Origin: Treponema sp.
Lineage (GTDB): Bacteria > Spirochaetota > Spirochaetia > Treponematales > Breznakiellaceae
Assembly (NCBI GenBank): GCA_031273185.1
Contig: JAISSG010000138.1
Span: forward strand, 1 to 16,798
Reading direction: 5' to 3'
DNA length: 16,798 nucleotides
Both the position numbers and the translations under genes were made by a program. The notes under the pieces were generated by a model, which saw only the letters and a list, made by a program, of their open reading frames with translations, did not search any database and was not told the origin of the DNA. How positions within the stretch are numbered: position 1 is the first letter of the stretch; each line of letters starts with the position of its first letter. This document shows, one piece after another, positions 1 to 5,921 of this stretch.

Positions 1-354
1 ATCCTGGGGAAGGGCCGGCGGCACCGAGCGGGCTTGCAGGGCGAGGTTTTCCACGTCCTGAAGGCTCCACTCCCCTCGCCCGACAAGATCCCCGATAACC
101 GAGGAAGAATCCACTTGCAGGCCCATGATGTTGGGGCTGATCAGCCTGATGTACTCCGAGGAGATTAGGGCCTCCCCCTGCATCCTTCCCGATGGCAGTT
201 TTAGCTGCGCCAGCGCCAGATCCAGCGAAACCGCCGCGTTTATCTCCATCTTGTCCCATTCGACTGCGCCGCTGATGCCCACCTGTGCCTGGCCAAACGC
301 CGACACTGCGGCAAACGCCAGCAAAGCCCCCAGCCCAACCACTGCTTTTCTCAT
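1..354 (-). CDS. Secreted protein of unknown function, C-terminus outside window
   Basis: The gene reads leftward from an ATG at 354 and stays open to base 1, giving 118 codons with no stop, so the C-terminus lies outside the window. Residues 1-20 form a Sec signal peptide (Met-Arg-Lys, a Gly/Leu/Ala/Val-rich core, Ala-Phe-Gly before the likely cleavage). The mature part begins Gln-Ala-Gln-Val-Gly-Ile-Ser and looks soluble, rich in short beta-like and amphipathic stretches. The start is supported by GAGGAG nine bases upstream, and this Shine-Dalgarno lies inside a heptamer repeat array. The gene follows mltD by 34 bases and is probably co-transcribed with it, which hints at an envelope role. 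I do not recognise the family. Confidence 0.75.
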   Translation of the reverse strand, partial: MRKAVVGLGALLAFAAVSAFGQAQVGISGAVEWDKMEINAAVSLDLALAQLKLPSGRMQGEALISSEYIRLISPNIMGLQVDSSSVIGDLVGRGEWSLQDVENLALQARSVPPALPQD

Positions 355-360
355 AATCAC

Positions 361-395
361 CTACTCCTCATTCCCTAGTCCCCAGTCCCTACTCC
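361..395 (-). repeat. Heptamer array at the mltD 3' end (5 copies)
   Basis: Five contiguous 7-bp units fill the junction between mltD and the next gene. On the plus strand they are CTACTCC, TCATTCC, CTAGTCC, CCAGTCC and CTACTCC. In the gene-sense (minus) direction they are purine-rich, of GGAATGA / GGAGTAG type. The mltD stop codon (TAG, 391-389) lies in the first unit read in the gene direction, and the last unit supplies the GAGGAG ribosome-binding site of the following gene. The units belong to the same family as those at 1545-1642 and 11082-11137. Confidence 0.8.
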
Positions 396-1774
396 ATTAT
401 CGGTACTTTCAAAACTTTTCCTATGGATAGAATATCGTTGAACCGCATGTTGTTGTGGGCCGCCAGGACCTGGGGATCGACTTGGTAGCGGGCGGCAAGC
501 GACCACAGGGTATCGCCCTTTTCGACCACATGGGTTCCCTCAAAAAAGCTCCCTTCAAATACCTGCGGGGCCGTAACCGGGGCCGGGCTGCCTGCGTAAG
601 GGGCCGCCTCCCGGTAGGCGGGTATGACGATGGTCTCGCCGATTTGCAGGTAGCGCCGCTGGATGCCGGGGTTGTGCTGCTCGATCAGGTCGATTGGCAC
701 GCCGTAGTGCCGGGACAGGGCGGACAGGGTGTCGCCGTACCGTACCTGGTAGCGGTAATAAAGCAGGAGTCTGGCATCTTCCCTTTCAAGGATGCCAGCG
801 ATCATCCCGGCATGGGAGAGCGGCACCTTGAGTTCGTAGTCCCTGTCCGGCGGGGTTATGCCGTGGAGCAGTTCGTGGTTGAGCCGGTACAGCAGGTTTC
901 TGTCCGTCCCCGCTTCCTCGGCGAGGAGGTCCAGCGACGCCTGCCTTGCCGGCCTGATTGCGGTCCATGCCACGGACTGCGGCCAGTAGTCGATGCCGAA
1001 CTGGCGGGACCGGGAAAGAACATATGACACGGCAAGGAGCTTCGGCACATAGTGGACCGTCTCGGTTTTAAGCGCCTTTCTGTCGCAGAGAACCCAGTAA
1101 TCGCCGGTTCCGGCCTGCTGAACGGCGCGTCTTACCGCGCCAAGCCCGGCATTGTACGCCGCCAGCGCCAGGGGCCAGTCTCCCAGCGCGCGGTAATTGT
1201 CCTCCAGCTTGCTCAGCGCGGCGGCGGTTGCCTTGCGGAAATCCCGGCGCTCGTCAACCATGTCATCGACCTTCATGCCGGCGGGGATGCTGTTCATCAT
1301 AAACTGCCACAGGCCCACCGCGCCCGACCTGCTGCGCGCCGTGCCGACGTAGCCCGATTCGATGAACGGCAGATAGGCAAGCTCCGGCGGCAGGTTCCTC
1401 CGTGCTATTTCATCCCTGACATAGGGAAGGTAGATGTCCCCGTTCCTGATCACCGAGTTAAGCCACCGTATGCCCGAAGGGTTTGTGTACCTGTTGATAT
1501 AATGCACGGTGAGGGGCTGGCTGAGCGCGTCCTCGGTTAAGAGTGGGGAATGGGGAATGAGGAATGAGGAATGGGGAGTGGGGAATGGGGAATGAGGAAT
1601 GGGGAATGGGGAATGAGGAGTGGGGAATGAGGAGTGGGGAATGGAGGCTTGGCTTCGCAGGGGGCGCTCGCTACCCTGGATGACGGTTGACTGCACAGCA
1701 TCCTGCGCCCACAATCCGCCAACCGCACCGGCAAACAACAATACGCTTAGCAGTGCCAACCTATGCTCTCTCAT
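389..1774 (-). CDS. mltD: Membrane-bound lytic murein transglycosylase, MltD-type (SLT + 2 LysM)
   Basis: This 461-residue enzyme should cleave the glycan strands of peptidoglycan in the periplasm, forming anhydro-muropeptides. Residues 1-24 are a Sec signal peptide. The SLT domain spans about 90-260, with the catalytic-Glu motif Ile-Glu-Ser-Gly-Tyr (Glu139), then Gly-Leu-Trp-Gln-Phe-Met (154-159) and Ala-Tyr-Asn-Ala-Gly (206-210). Two LysM peptidoglycan-binding domains follow at about 343-386 and 415-458. There is no lipobox, unlike Escherichia coli MltD. The oddity is residues 45-79, a Pro/His/Ser/Phe stretch with a 7-residue period encoded by a heptamer DNA array and absent from normal MltD; it sits in the linker between signal peptide and SLT domain. 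AAGGG eight bases before the ATG supports the start. The gene lies 57 bases after the upstream lipoprotein gene and is likely in its operon. Confidence 0.88.
   Translation of the reverse strand: MREHRLALLSVLLFAGAVGGLWAQDAVQSTVIQGSERPLRSQASIPHSSFPTPHSPFPIPHSPFPTPHSSFLIPHSPLLTEDALSQPLTVHYINRYTNPSGIRWLNSVIRNGDIYLPYVRDEIARRNLPPELAYLPFIESGYVGTARSRSGAVGLWQFMMNSIPAGMKVDDMVDERRDFRKATAAALSKLEDNYRALGDWPLALAAYNAGLGAVRRAVQQAGTGDYWVLCDRKALKTETVHYVPKLLAVSYVLSRSRQFGIDYWPQSVAWTAIRPARQASLDLLAEEAGTDRNLLYRLNHELLHGITPPDRDYELKVPLSHAGMIAGILEREDARLLLYYRYQVRYGDTLSALSRHYGVPIDLIEQHNPGIQRRYLQIGETIVIPAYREAAPYAGSPAPVTAPQVFEGSFFEGTHVVEKGDTLWSLAARYQVDPQVLAAHNNMRFNDILSIGKVLKVPIME
1545..1642. repeat. Heptamer array inside mltD (14 clean copies)
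   Basis: Fourteen perfectly phased 7-bp units run without a gap. Unit types on the plus strand are GGGGAAT (most frequent), GAGGAAT, GGGGAGT and GAGGAGT. A degenerate unit at 1538-1544 would bring the block to 105 bp, or 35 codons. In the mltD sense the units read ATTCCCC / ATTCCTC and encode repeats of Ile/Thr-Pro-His-Ser-Pro/Ser-Phe/Leu-Pro/Leu. Because 7 is not a multiple of 3, all three frames encode the same circular heptapeptide and none contains a stop. The plus strand has many GGGG runs separated by three bases. Confidence 0.9.
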
Positions 1775-1790
1775 CGCTTTTTCCCTTTTC

Positions 1791-1832
1791 TCTCTTCTCT
1801 TTGCTCTTTACTCTTTGCTCTCTTCTCTTTTT
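1791..1832. repeat. Second-type heptamer array between lipoprotein gene and mltD (6 copies)
   Basis: Six phased 7-bp units (TCTCTTC, TCTTTGC, TCTTTAC, TCTTTGC, TCTCTTC, TCTTTTT on the plus strand) occupy most of the 57-bp gap upstream of mltD. In the gene-sense direction they are purine-rich, of AAAGAGC / AGAAGAG type, and begin at the TAA of the upstream lipoprotein gene. The sequence differs from the GGAAT family but has the same unit length, the same placement at a stop codon and the same purine strand bias. It forms much of the mltD mRNA leader. Confidence 0.7.
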
Positions 1833-2935
1833 TATAGCTTTTCTCCGTAATACACGCCGGCCCATTCCCAGCGGCCGTGAATCTCCGGGTCGGAGGGAAA
1901 GTAGATTTTCCTGAAATAGAGGTACCAGGTGGAGATGTACTGCGACCAGCCCGTGGTTCGCAGGAAAGCCTCGTTGGCGTTGGACGAGGTGTCCACGCTG
2001 TCCGCCCAGCGGATTCGGTTGCCCCGCATAAAGTCGGACAGGTTGAAAGATGCCATCCCCCGGTCGTCGGTGTCAATGGTCTCCCCCTGCTCCCAGGAGC
2101 GGGCAAAGAAGTTCACCTTTGCCTGGCTGTGGCTCAGTTGGCGCGGGTTCCCGGTGTCCAGCGCGGCCTTCACGGCGGCAAGCAGGGCGGGGAGGCTTTC
2201 ATAGGTCCAGTCCTTGGGCGAGTTGTAAAAGTCCACCTGCTGCCGGGCGTAGTAGTGCGCGTTGGGGAAGCCGGGGATCACCGACCCGGCGTAGGGCAGG
2301 TAGCGGGTGTAGGCCTGTATCGCCCCGCCCCAGTCGCCGATGCGCTCGTAGGTCTGGGCCAGCATGAACCATGCGGCGCCAAGGTCTATCTGGCCGGGAA
2401 AGCGGGAAATAAGCTCCTGGTAGTACCAGACCCGCTGCTCCCAGTTGTCGGTCAGATCGATAAGCTGGTTCAGGCAGGCAAGGTGTATCGATTCGCCCGA
2501 GATGGTCAGGTCGGGGTAGTTCTTCACGATCAGGTCAAAGTACCGCATCGCCACGGGCAGGGAATCCTGCTGCATGTGGGCATAGGCGATCATCAGAAGA
2601 TAATAGCTGTTGTAGGGATCGTCGGGGTAGTTGATCGTCCGCCCGCCGAGAAAGTGGATCAGCCTGGGGTATTCTCCCGCCTTTGCGAAATTGTTGGCTA
2701 TCTCCCTCGCTATCGCAAAGGTGCTTTCGGCTGAGTTGTTACCGTCGGCAAGCAGCGCGAACAGATCCCCCAGATGCTCCCTGTTCTCCCGCGAGCCGGT
2801 GACGTAATACGGGTCTATCTTCGCCGCGCCGGGGCCGTTCGGCGTTTCCCCGCAGCCCGCTGCAAGCGCCGCAACAGCCAGCGATAGCGACAACGCGGCG
2901 ATTACGCGGTTTTTGCCTTTGTTTTCCTTTCCCAT
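1832..2935 (-). CDS. TPR-like lipoprotein of unknown function
   Basis: This 367-residue protein has a lipoprotein signal peptide: Lys/Arg-rich residues 1-10, a hydrophobic core, and the lipobox Leu-Ala-Ala-Gly-Cys with Cys28 as the lipidation site. Residues from about 75 to 215 are helical and resemble degenerate TPR units, for example the Trp-Phe-Met-Leu-Ala-Gln-Thr-Tyr-Glu-Arg-Ile-Gly-Asp-Trp segment followed by an Ala-Ile-Gln-Ala-Tyr helix. The C-terminal 120 residues are richer in Trp and Tyr and unassigned. It is the first gene of the leftward cluster with mltD, which suggests an envelope or peptidoglycan-related scaffold role (inference). No clear Shine-Dalgarno precedes the ATG. Two TATAAT boxes lie upstream on the minus strand (2961-2956 and 2971-2966), but I see no convincing -35. 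Confidence 0.75.
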   Translation of the reverse strand: MGKENKGKNRVIAALSLSLAVAALAAGCGETPNGPGAAKIDPYYVTGSRENREHLGDLFALLADGNNSAESTFAIAREIANNFAKAGEYPRLIHFLGGRTINYPDDPYNSYYLLMIAYAHMQQDSLPVAMRYFDLIVKNYPDLTISGESIHLACLNQLIDLTDNWEQRVWYYQELISRFPGQIDLGAAWFMLAQTYERIGDWGGAIQAYTRYLPYAGSVIPGFPNAHYYARQQVDFYNSPKDWTYESLPALLAAVKAALDTGNPRQLSHSQAKVNFFARSWEQGETIDTDDRGMASFNLSDFMRGNRIRWADSVDTSSNANEAFLRTTGWSQYISTWYLYFRKIYFPSDPEIHGRWEWAGVYYGEKL

Positions 2936-2963
2936 TGAGGTAATCCCATATTGCCATTATACT
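2935..2963 (+). promoter_or_regulatory. Candidate promoter for the membrane protein gene at 2971
   Basis: TTGAGG (2935-2940) and TATACT (2958-2963) are separated by exactly 17 bases. The predicted transcription start falls at about 2970, so the mRNA of the gene at 2971 would be nearly leaderless, which agrees with the lack of a ribosome-binding site in front of its ATG. The element overlaps the start codon of the divergent lipoprotein gene. Confidence 0.4.
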
Positions 2964-2970
2964 ACATTAT

Positions 2971-3528
2971 ATGCGGCATTTTGTGACCCGGCGGGCAGCC
3001 GCTAGGCTTGTTTTTATTATCGGCTTTCTCTTCATGTTTCTTGGCAGCGCCTTTCTTATCGGGTCGTTGATGCGGATATCACGGGCCTCGATTCTGCTGT
3101 CCTTCCTCATCATCATCCTTGGCATAAGCTGCGCGGGCCTCGCCACAAGGCTTAACCGGCGCTCCCCGTACCTGTTTTTCGCCGCGCTGTTTCTCCAGGC
3201 GGGGCTGTTCCTGTTCCTGCACGCCCTGGGCGTCATCCCCATCAAGATGTCCCAAACCTGGCCCCTGCTTTCGGTTTTTGCCGGCATAGCCCTTTTCCCC
3301 GCCGGATGGCATCGCTTCGGGATATTCAAGGTCCATTACATCGTTCCATCGGCAGCTTTTGTCATTCTGGGATCCATGCTGATGGTTTTTGCCCTGGATC
3401 TGGTCTCCTTCTCCCTTGCCCAGTTTGTCAGGAACTGGTGGCCCCTGCTCATGGTGCTGGCGGGGCTTACCCTGGTGCTCGCCTCCCTCGGCACAAAGCA
3501 TCCCAGGGATCGGGGCGACAGGGCTTGA
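2971..3528 (+). CDS. Polytopic inner-membrane protein of unknown function
   Basis: This 185-residue protein has about six hydrophobic segments (roughly 10-33, 36-59, 65-91, 96-114, 121-149 and 155-173) joined by short basic loops. The two segments with Trp-Pro-Leu-Leu (97-100 and 156-159) followed by Gly-rich helices resemble the repeated transmembrane hairpins of LiaF-type or DUF5668 small membrane proteins, but the match is only at motif level. No catalytic motif is visible. It is 15 bases upstream of the TPR lipoprotein gene on the same strand and is probably co-transcribed with it. The start is uncertain because no Shine-Dalgarno precedes the ATG; a GTG four codons on is an alternative. 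Confidence 0.7.
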   Translation: MRHFVTRRAAARLVFIIGFLFMFLGSAFLIGSLMRISRASILLSFLIIILGISCAGLATRLNRRSPYLFFAALFLQAGLFLFLHALGVIPIKMSQTWPLLSVFAGIALFPAGWHRFGIFKVHYIVPSAAFVILGSMLMVFALDLVSFSLAQFVRNWWPLLMVLAGLTLVLASLGTKHPRDRGDRA

Positions 3529-3543
3529 TTCCGTAATCAGGGG

Positions 3544-5274
3544 GTGGCGCCATTGGGAAGCATACGCAGGGCGGTTTTTCTAACCATGATTTTTGGCAAC
3601 TTGCTGTTTTTGCCGCTCTCCTGCAAAACCACAAACAGGGCAGGGAACGTTCCGGCCCCCGAGGGGAGGCCCCCTGCCGCCGCCAGCGGGGACGAGGCCC
3701 AGCCGGAGAGGTCTTCCGGCATTACCGACGAGATCCGCCGCCTGACCGAGGAGGGGACGCTGGCCTCGATGCAGGGGGCAATCGAGCTTATCCGCAGCCG
3801 GAACCTCGGCAGCACCGATTTTGGGCGGGTTATGAACGCGGCGAATACTATCCTTATCCGGCAGGTTTACGGGCTCACGGATATCGACCTTCCCGTGCCG
3901 GACCTTCCGCAGACCCACCTGTACGCCCGAATCCTCCGCGGCGCGGAACGGGGTACCTATACCGCGCCGCCGCCCAACTCGTCCGACTACCTTGAATGCG
4001 TGCTGCCCTTCCTCTCCCTCATCAACGAGACGCGGCAGGAGGCGCTGCTGGCCGCCTTGCCCGATTTGCAAAGGGCCCAGGGCATCAGGCCCGACTCGCC
4101 GCTTGCCCCGTACTTTGCCGCCCTGGCACACGAGAGAATCGGGCAGCTTGCGGAAGCCAGGGAGGAATTTGCCAAGGCCCTGTCCGTATCGGAGGAATGC
4201 TACCCGGCGGCGCTGGGCCTCGCCCGCTTGATGCGGCTTTCCGGCAACGAGAAGGAAGCCCTGGACATGCTGGCGGAGCTGTCAGAGCGGTACCCCGGCA
4301 ACATGCCCATCATGCGCCAATTTGCCACAGCCTGCTACCAGTCCGGCGACTGGGCGCGCGCCGAGCCAATCATTGCGGAAGTGCTAAAAAAGCACCCCCG
4401 CGACGGGGAATTTCTCTTGATGCGATCCCATATCCTTGTCGAGACAGGCCAGTACATGCGGTCCCAGGGGTCGCTGGACACATACGCGTCGTTTAACCCC
4501 TTTACCCGGCTGTACCTGTTTCTGCGGGCGAGGATACAGGCGGAGGCTTTGCAGAACCGGGAACAGGCCTTGAATTTCCTCCAGACGCTTTTGCGGTCCT
4601 ACCCCGACGACGAGGAAGCCACGCTGTACACCGCCAGGCTGCTGCTGGAATCGGCCCTCGCCGGGGAACAGGCGGAGGGAAGGCAGTTGCTGCGCCGGAT
4701 GCTGGAAAACGACAGCCCGCCGCTCTCCGTTCTTGCGCTGGCCCTGCAGGATGCCATCAGCCGGGAAAGCTGGCAGGAGGCCCAGGGCTTTCAGCGGCGG
4801 CTGCTCGCCGAGCGACGATCCGGCAAGGATCTGTACGATGCCTATCTGGTCGAGCGGGGGCTGGGGAACAGCTCCCGCGCGCTTTCCTACGCACGGGAGC
4901 TGTACGAGCGGGACATGAGGAACGACAACGGCATAGCCACGTACATCTCCGCCCTGATCGATTTGAACAGAAAGGAAGAAGCGGCCCGCCTCATCGAGCA
5001 GCGGCTATCCGCCCTCTCTGGCGGCCAGGAGAAAAGCCGCTACCTGTACCTCCGCAGCCGCATAGGCGCCAACGAGGAAGTGGTAATGACCGATCTCGGT
5101 TCCGCCCTGTTCGAGAACCCCCGCAACCTGAACGCCCTCATCGCCATGTTCGAGATTTACCACAACCGCAAAGATTCCCGCCGCGCCGTGTACTACCTCA
5201 AGCAAGCGCTCGCCATAGCCCCCGGCAACCCCCGGCTCATGCGCTTTGAAAGGGAATACGCCGGGCTTTTTTAG
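3544..5274 (+). CDS. TPR-repeat lipoprotein
   Basis: This protein of up to 576 residues has an N-terminal hydrophobic segment ending in the lipobox Leu-Pro-Leu-Ser-Cys (Cys27), so it is probably a lipid-anchored periplasmic or outer-membrane protein. A Pro/Ala/Glu-rich linker follows, then helical repeats of TPR type through most of residues 130-570; clear examples lie around 180-240, 245-290 and 530-570 (Ala-Val-Tyr-Tyr-Leu-Lys-Gln-Ala-Leu-Ala-Ile-Ala-Pro). Such repeats bind proteins rather than catalyse. The GTG at 3544 abuts an AGGGG with no spacing. The TTG at 3553 has AGGGGG eight bases upstream, so it may be the true start, giving 573 residues with the lipobox kept. The gene ends three bases from the convergent repeat-protein gene, with no obvious terminator. 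Confidence 0.8.
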   Translation: MAPLGSIRRAVFLTMIFGNLLFLPLSCKTTNRAGNVPAPEGRPPAAASGDEAQPERSSGITDEIRRLTEEGTLASMQGAIELIRSRNLGSTDFGRVMNAANTILIRQVYGLTDIDLPVPDLPQTHLYARILRGAERGTYTAPPPNSSDYLECVLPFLSLINETRQEALLAALPDLQRAQGIRPDSPLAPYFAALAHERIGQLAEAREEFAKALSVSEECYPAALGLARLMRLSGNEKEALDMLAELSERYPGNMPIMRQFATACYQSGDWARAEPIIAEVLKKHPRDGEFLLMRSHILVETGQYMRSQGSLDTYASFNPFTRLYLFLRARIQAEALQNREQALNFLQTLLRSYPDDEEATLYTARLLLESALAGEQAEGRQLLRRMLENDSPPLSVLALALQDAISRESWQEAQGFQRRLLAERRSGKDLYDAYLVERGLGNSSRALSYARELYERDMRNDNGIATYISALIDLNRKEEAARLIEQRLSALSGGQEKSRYLYLRSRIGANEEVVMTDLGSALFENPRNLNALIAMFEIYHNRKDSRRAVYYLKQALAIAPGNPRLMRFEREYAGLF

Positions 5275-5277
5275 CTT

Positions 5278-5814
5278 TCACAGGAAAAATTCCGGGATGC
5301 CGCCGTCTTCCTTTGCCTCATTAAACCTTCGTTTGTAATTTTGGAAAGGCTGCGTCGAGCCCGCATAATTTCCCCAGTAGACATCGGGGACAGAGCCGTC
5401 GTTTTTTATCTCATTGATCTTGTTTTTGAATACCTGGAGAGAATTCACCGAGCCCGCATAGTTCCCCCAATACATATCCGGGACAGAGCCATCGTTTTTT
5501 ATCTCGTTGAATCTGGTCTTAAATGCCCGCAGAGGCTGCTTTGAGCCGGCATAGTTTCCCCAATAATCATCCGGAATCGAACGATCGTTTTGTATCTCGC
5601 TTAGCCTGGATTTGAATACCCTCAGCGAATACTGCGAGGCCGCATAGCTTCCCCGGCACATGTCCGGAACAGAGCTGTCCCTTCTTACCGTATTAAACCT
5701 GGTTTTAAATTCATCAAGATTCTGCGTTGAACCGCTGTATGCGCCCATTGCATGAACATTCCCGCAAAGCAAAACAAGCATGACAGGCAAGAAGCATATT
5801 TTTACCTTGGTCAT
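5278..5814 (-). CDS. Secreted protein of five 31-residue tandem repeats
   Basis: The start chosen is the ATG at 5814, giving 178 residues. AGGAGG stands just upstream of it, and a signal peptide (residues 1-22, ending Val-His-Ala) follows at once. A longer reading from a GTG at 5862 would start inside the promoter -35 box. After residue 25 the whole mature protein is repeats of exactly 31 residues (26-56, 57-87, 88-118, 119-149), plus a final one of 29. The unit is Tyr-Ala-Gly-Ser, a Phe-Lys-x-Arg-Phe-Asn-Glu-Ile helix, Asn-Asp-Gly-Ser-Val-Pro-Asp, then Tyr-Trp-Gly-Asn. I do not recognise the repeat family. Cys17 is not in a good lipobox, so a soluble or surface-associated exported protein is more likely than a lipoprotein. 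It sits alone between convergent and tandem neighbours with its own promoter. Confidence 0.8.
   Translation of the reverse strand: MTKVKICFLPVMLVLLCGNVHAMGAYSGSTQNLDEFKTRFNTVRRDSSVPDMCRGSYAASQYSLRVFKSRLSEIQNDRSIPDDYWGNYAGSKQPLRAFKTRFNEIKNDGSVPDMYWGNYAGSVNSLQVFKNKINEIKNDGSVPDVYWGNYAGSTQPFQNYKRRFNEAKEDGGIPEFFL
5281..5739 (-). repeat. Five 93-bp coding tandem repeats
   Basis: The reading frame from 5739 down to 5281 consists of 93-bp units (the last is 87 bp) encoding the 31-residue repeat. Units three and four are most alike, sharing the block for Asn-Glu-Ile-Lys-Asn-Asp-Gly-Ser-Val-Pro-Asp with few base changes. The first and last units are most diverged, as expected for expansion from the middle. 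Confidence 0.85.
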
Positions 5815-5833
5815 TTTTCCTCCTGCTGATTTA

Positions 5834-5862
5834 AGTATATATAAAGAAGCGGTGGTTGTCAC
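5834..5862 (-). promoter_or_regulatory. Sigma70-type promoter of the repeat-protein gene
   Basis: On the minus strand, GTGACA (5862-5857) and TATACT (5839-5834) each match consensus at five of six positions and are 17 bases apart. The expected transcript start near 5827 leaves a leader of about 13 bases that contains the AGGAGG site before the ATG at 5814. Confidence 0.6.
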
Positions 5863-5921
5863 GCTTTATGAATTGAAAACGGAATAAACTATTGTCAACA
5901 AAGTTTTGGCATTTGCTTTGC

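Noticed and set aside
125..430. Plus-strand open frame opposite the partial secreted-protein gene
   Set aside because: The minus strand has a Shine-Dalgarno, signal peptide and unbroken frame to the window edge.
1545..1642. CRISPR-like array
   Set aside because: The repeats are 7 bp with no spacers and lie inside a gene.
1877..2734. Plus-strand open frame opposite the TPR-like lipoprotein gene
   Set aside because: The minus-strand product has a signal peptide, lipobox and sensible helices; the plus frame is a Gly/Val/Arg-rich shadow.
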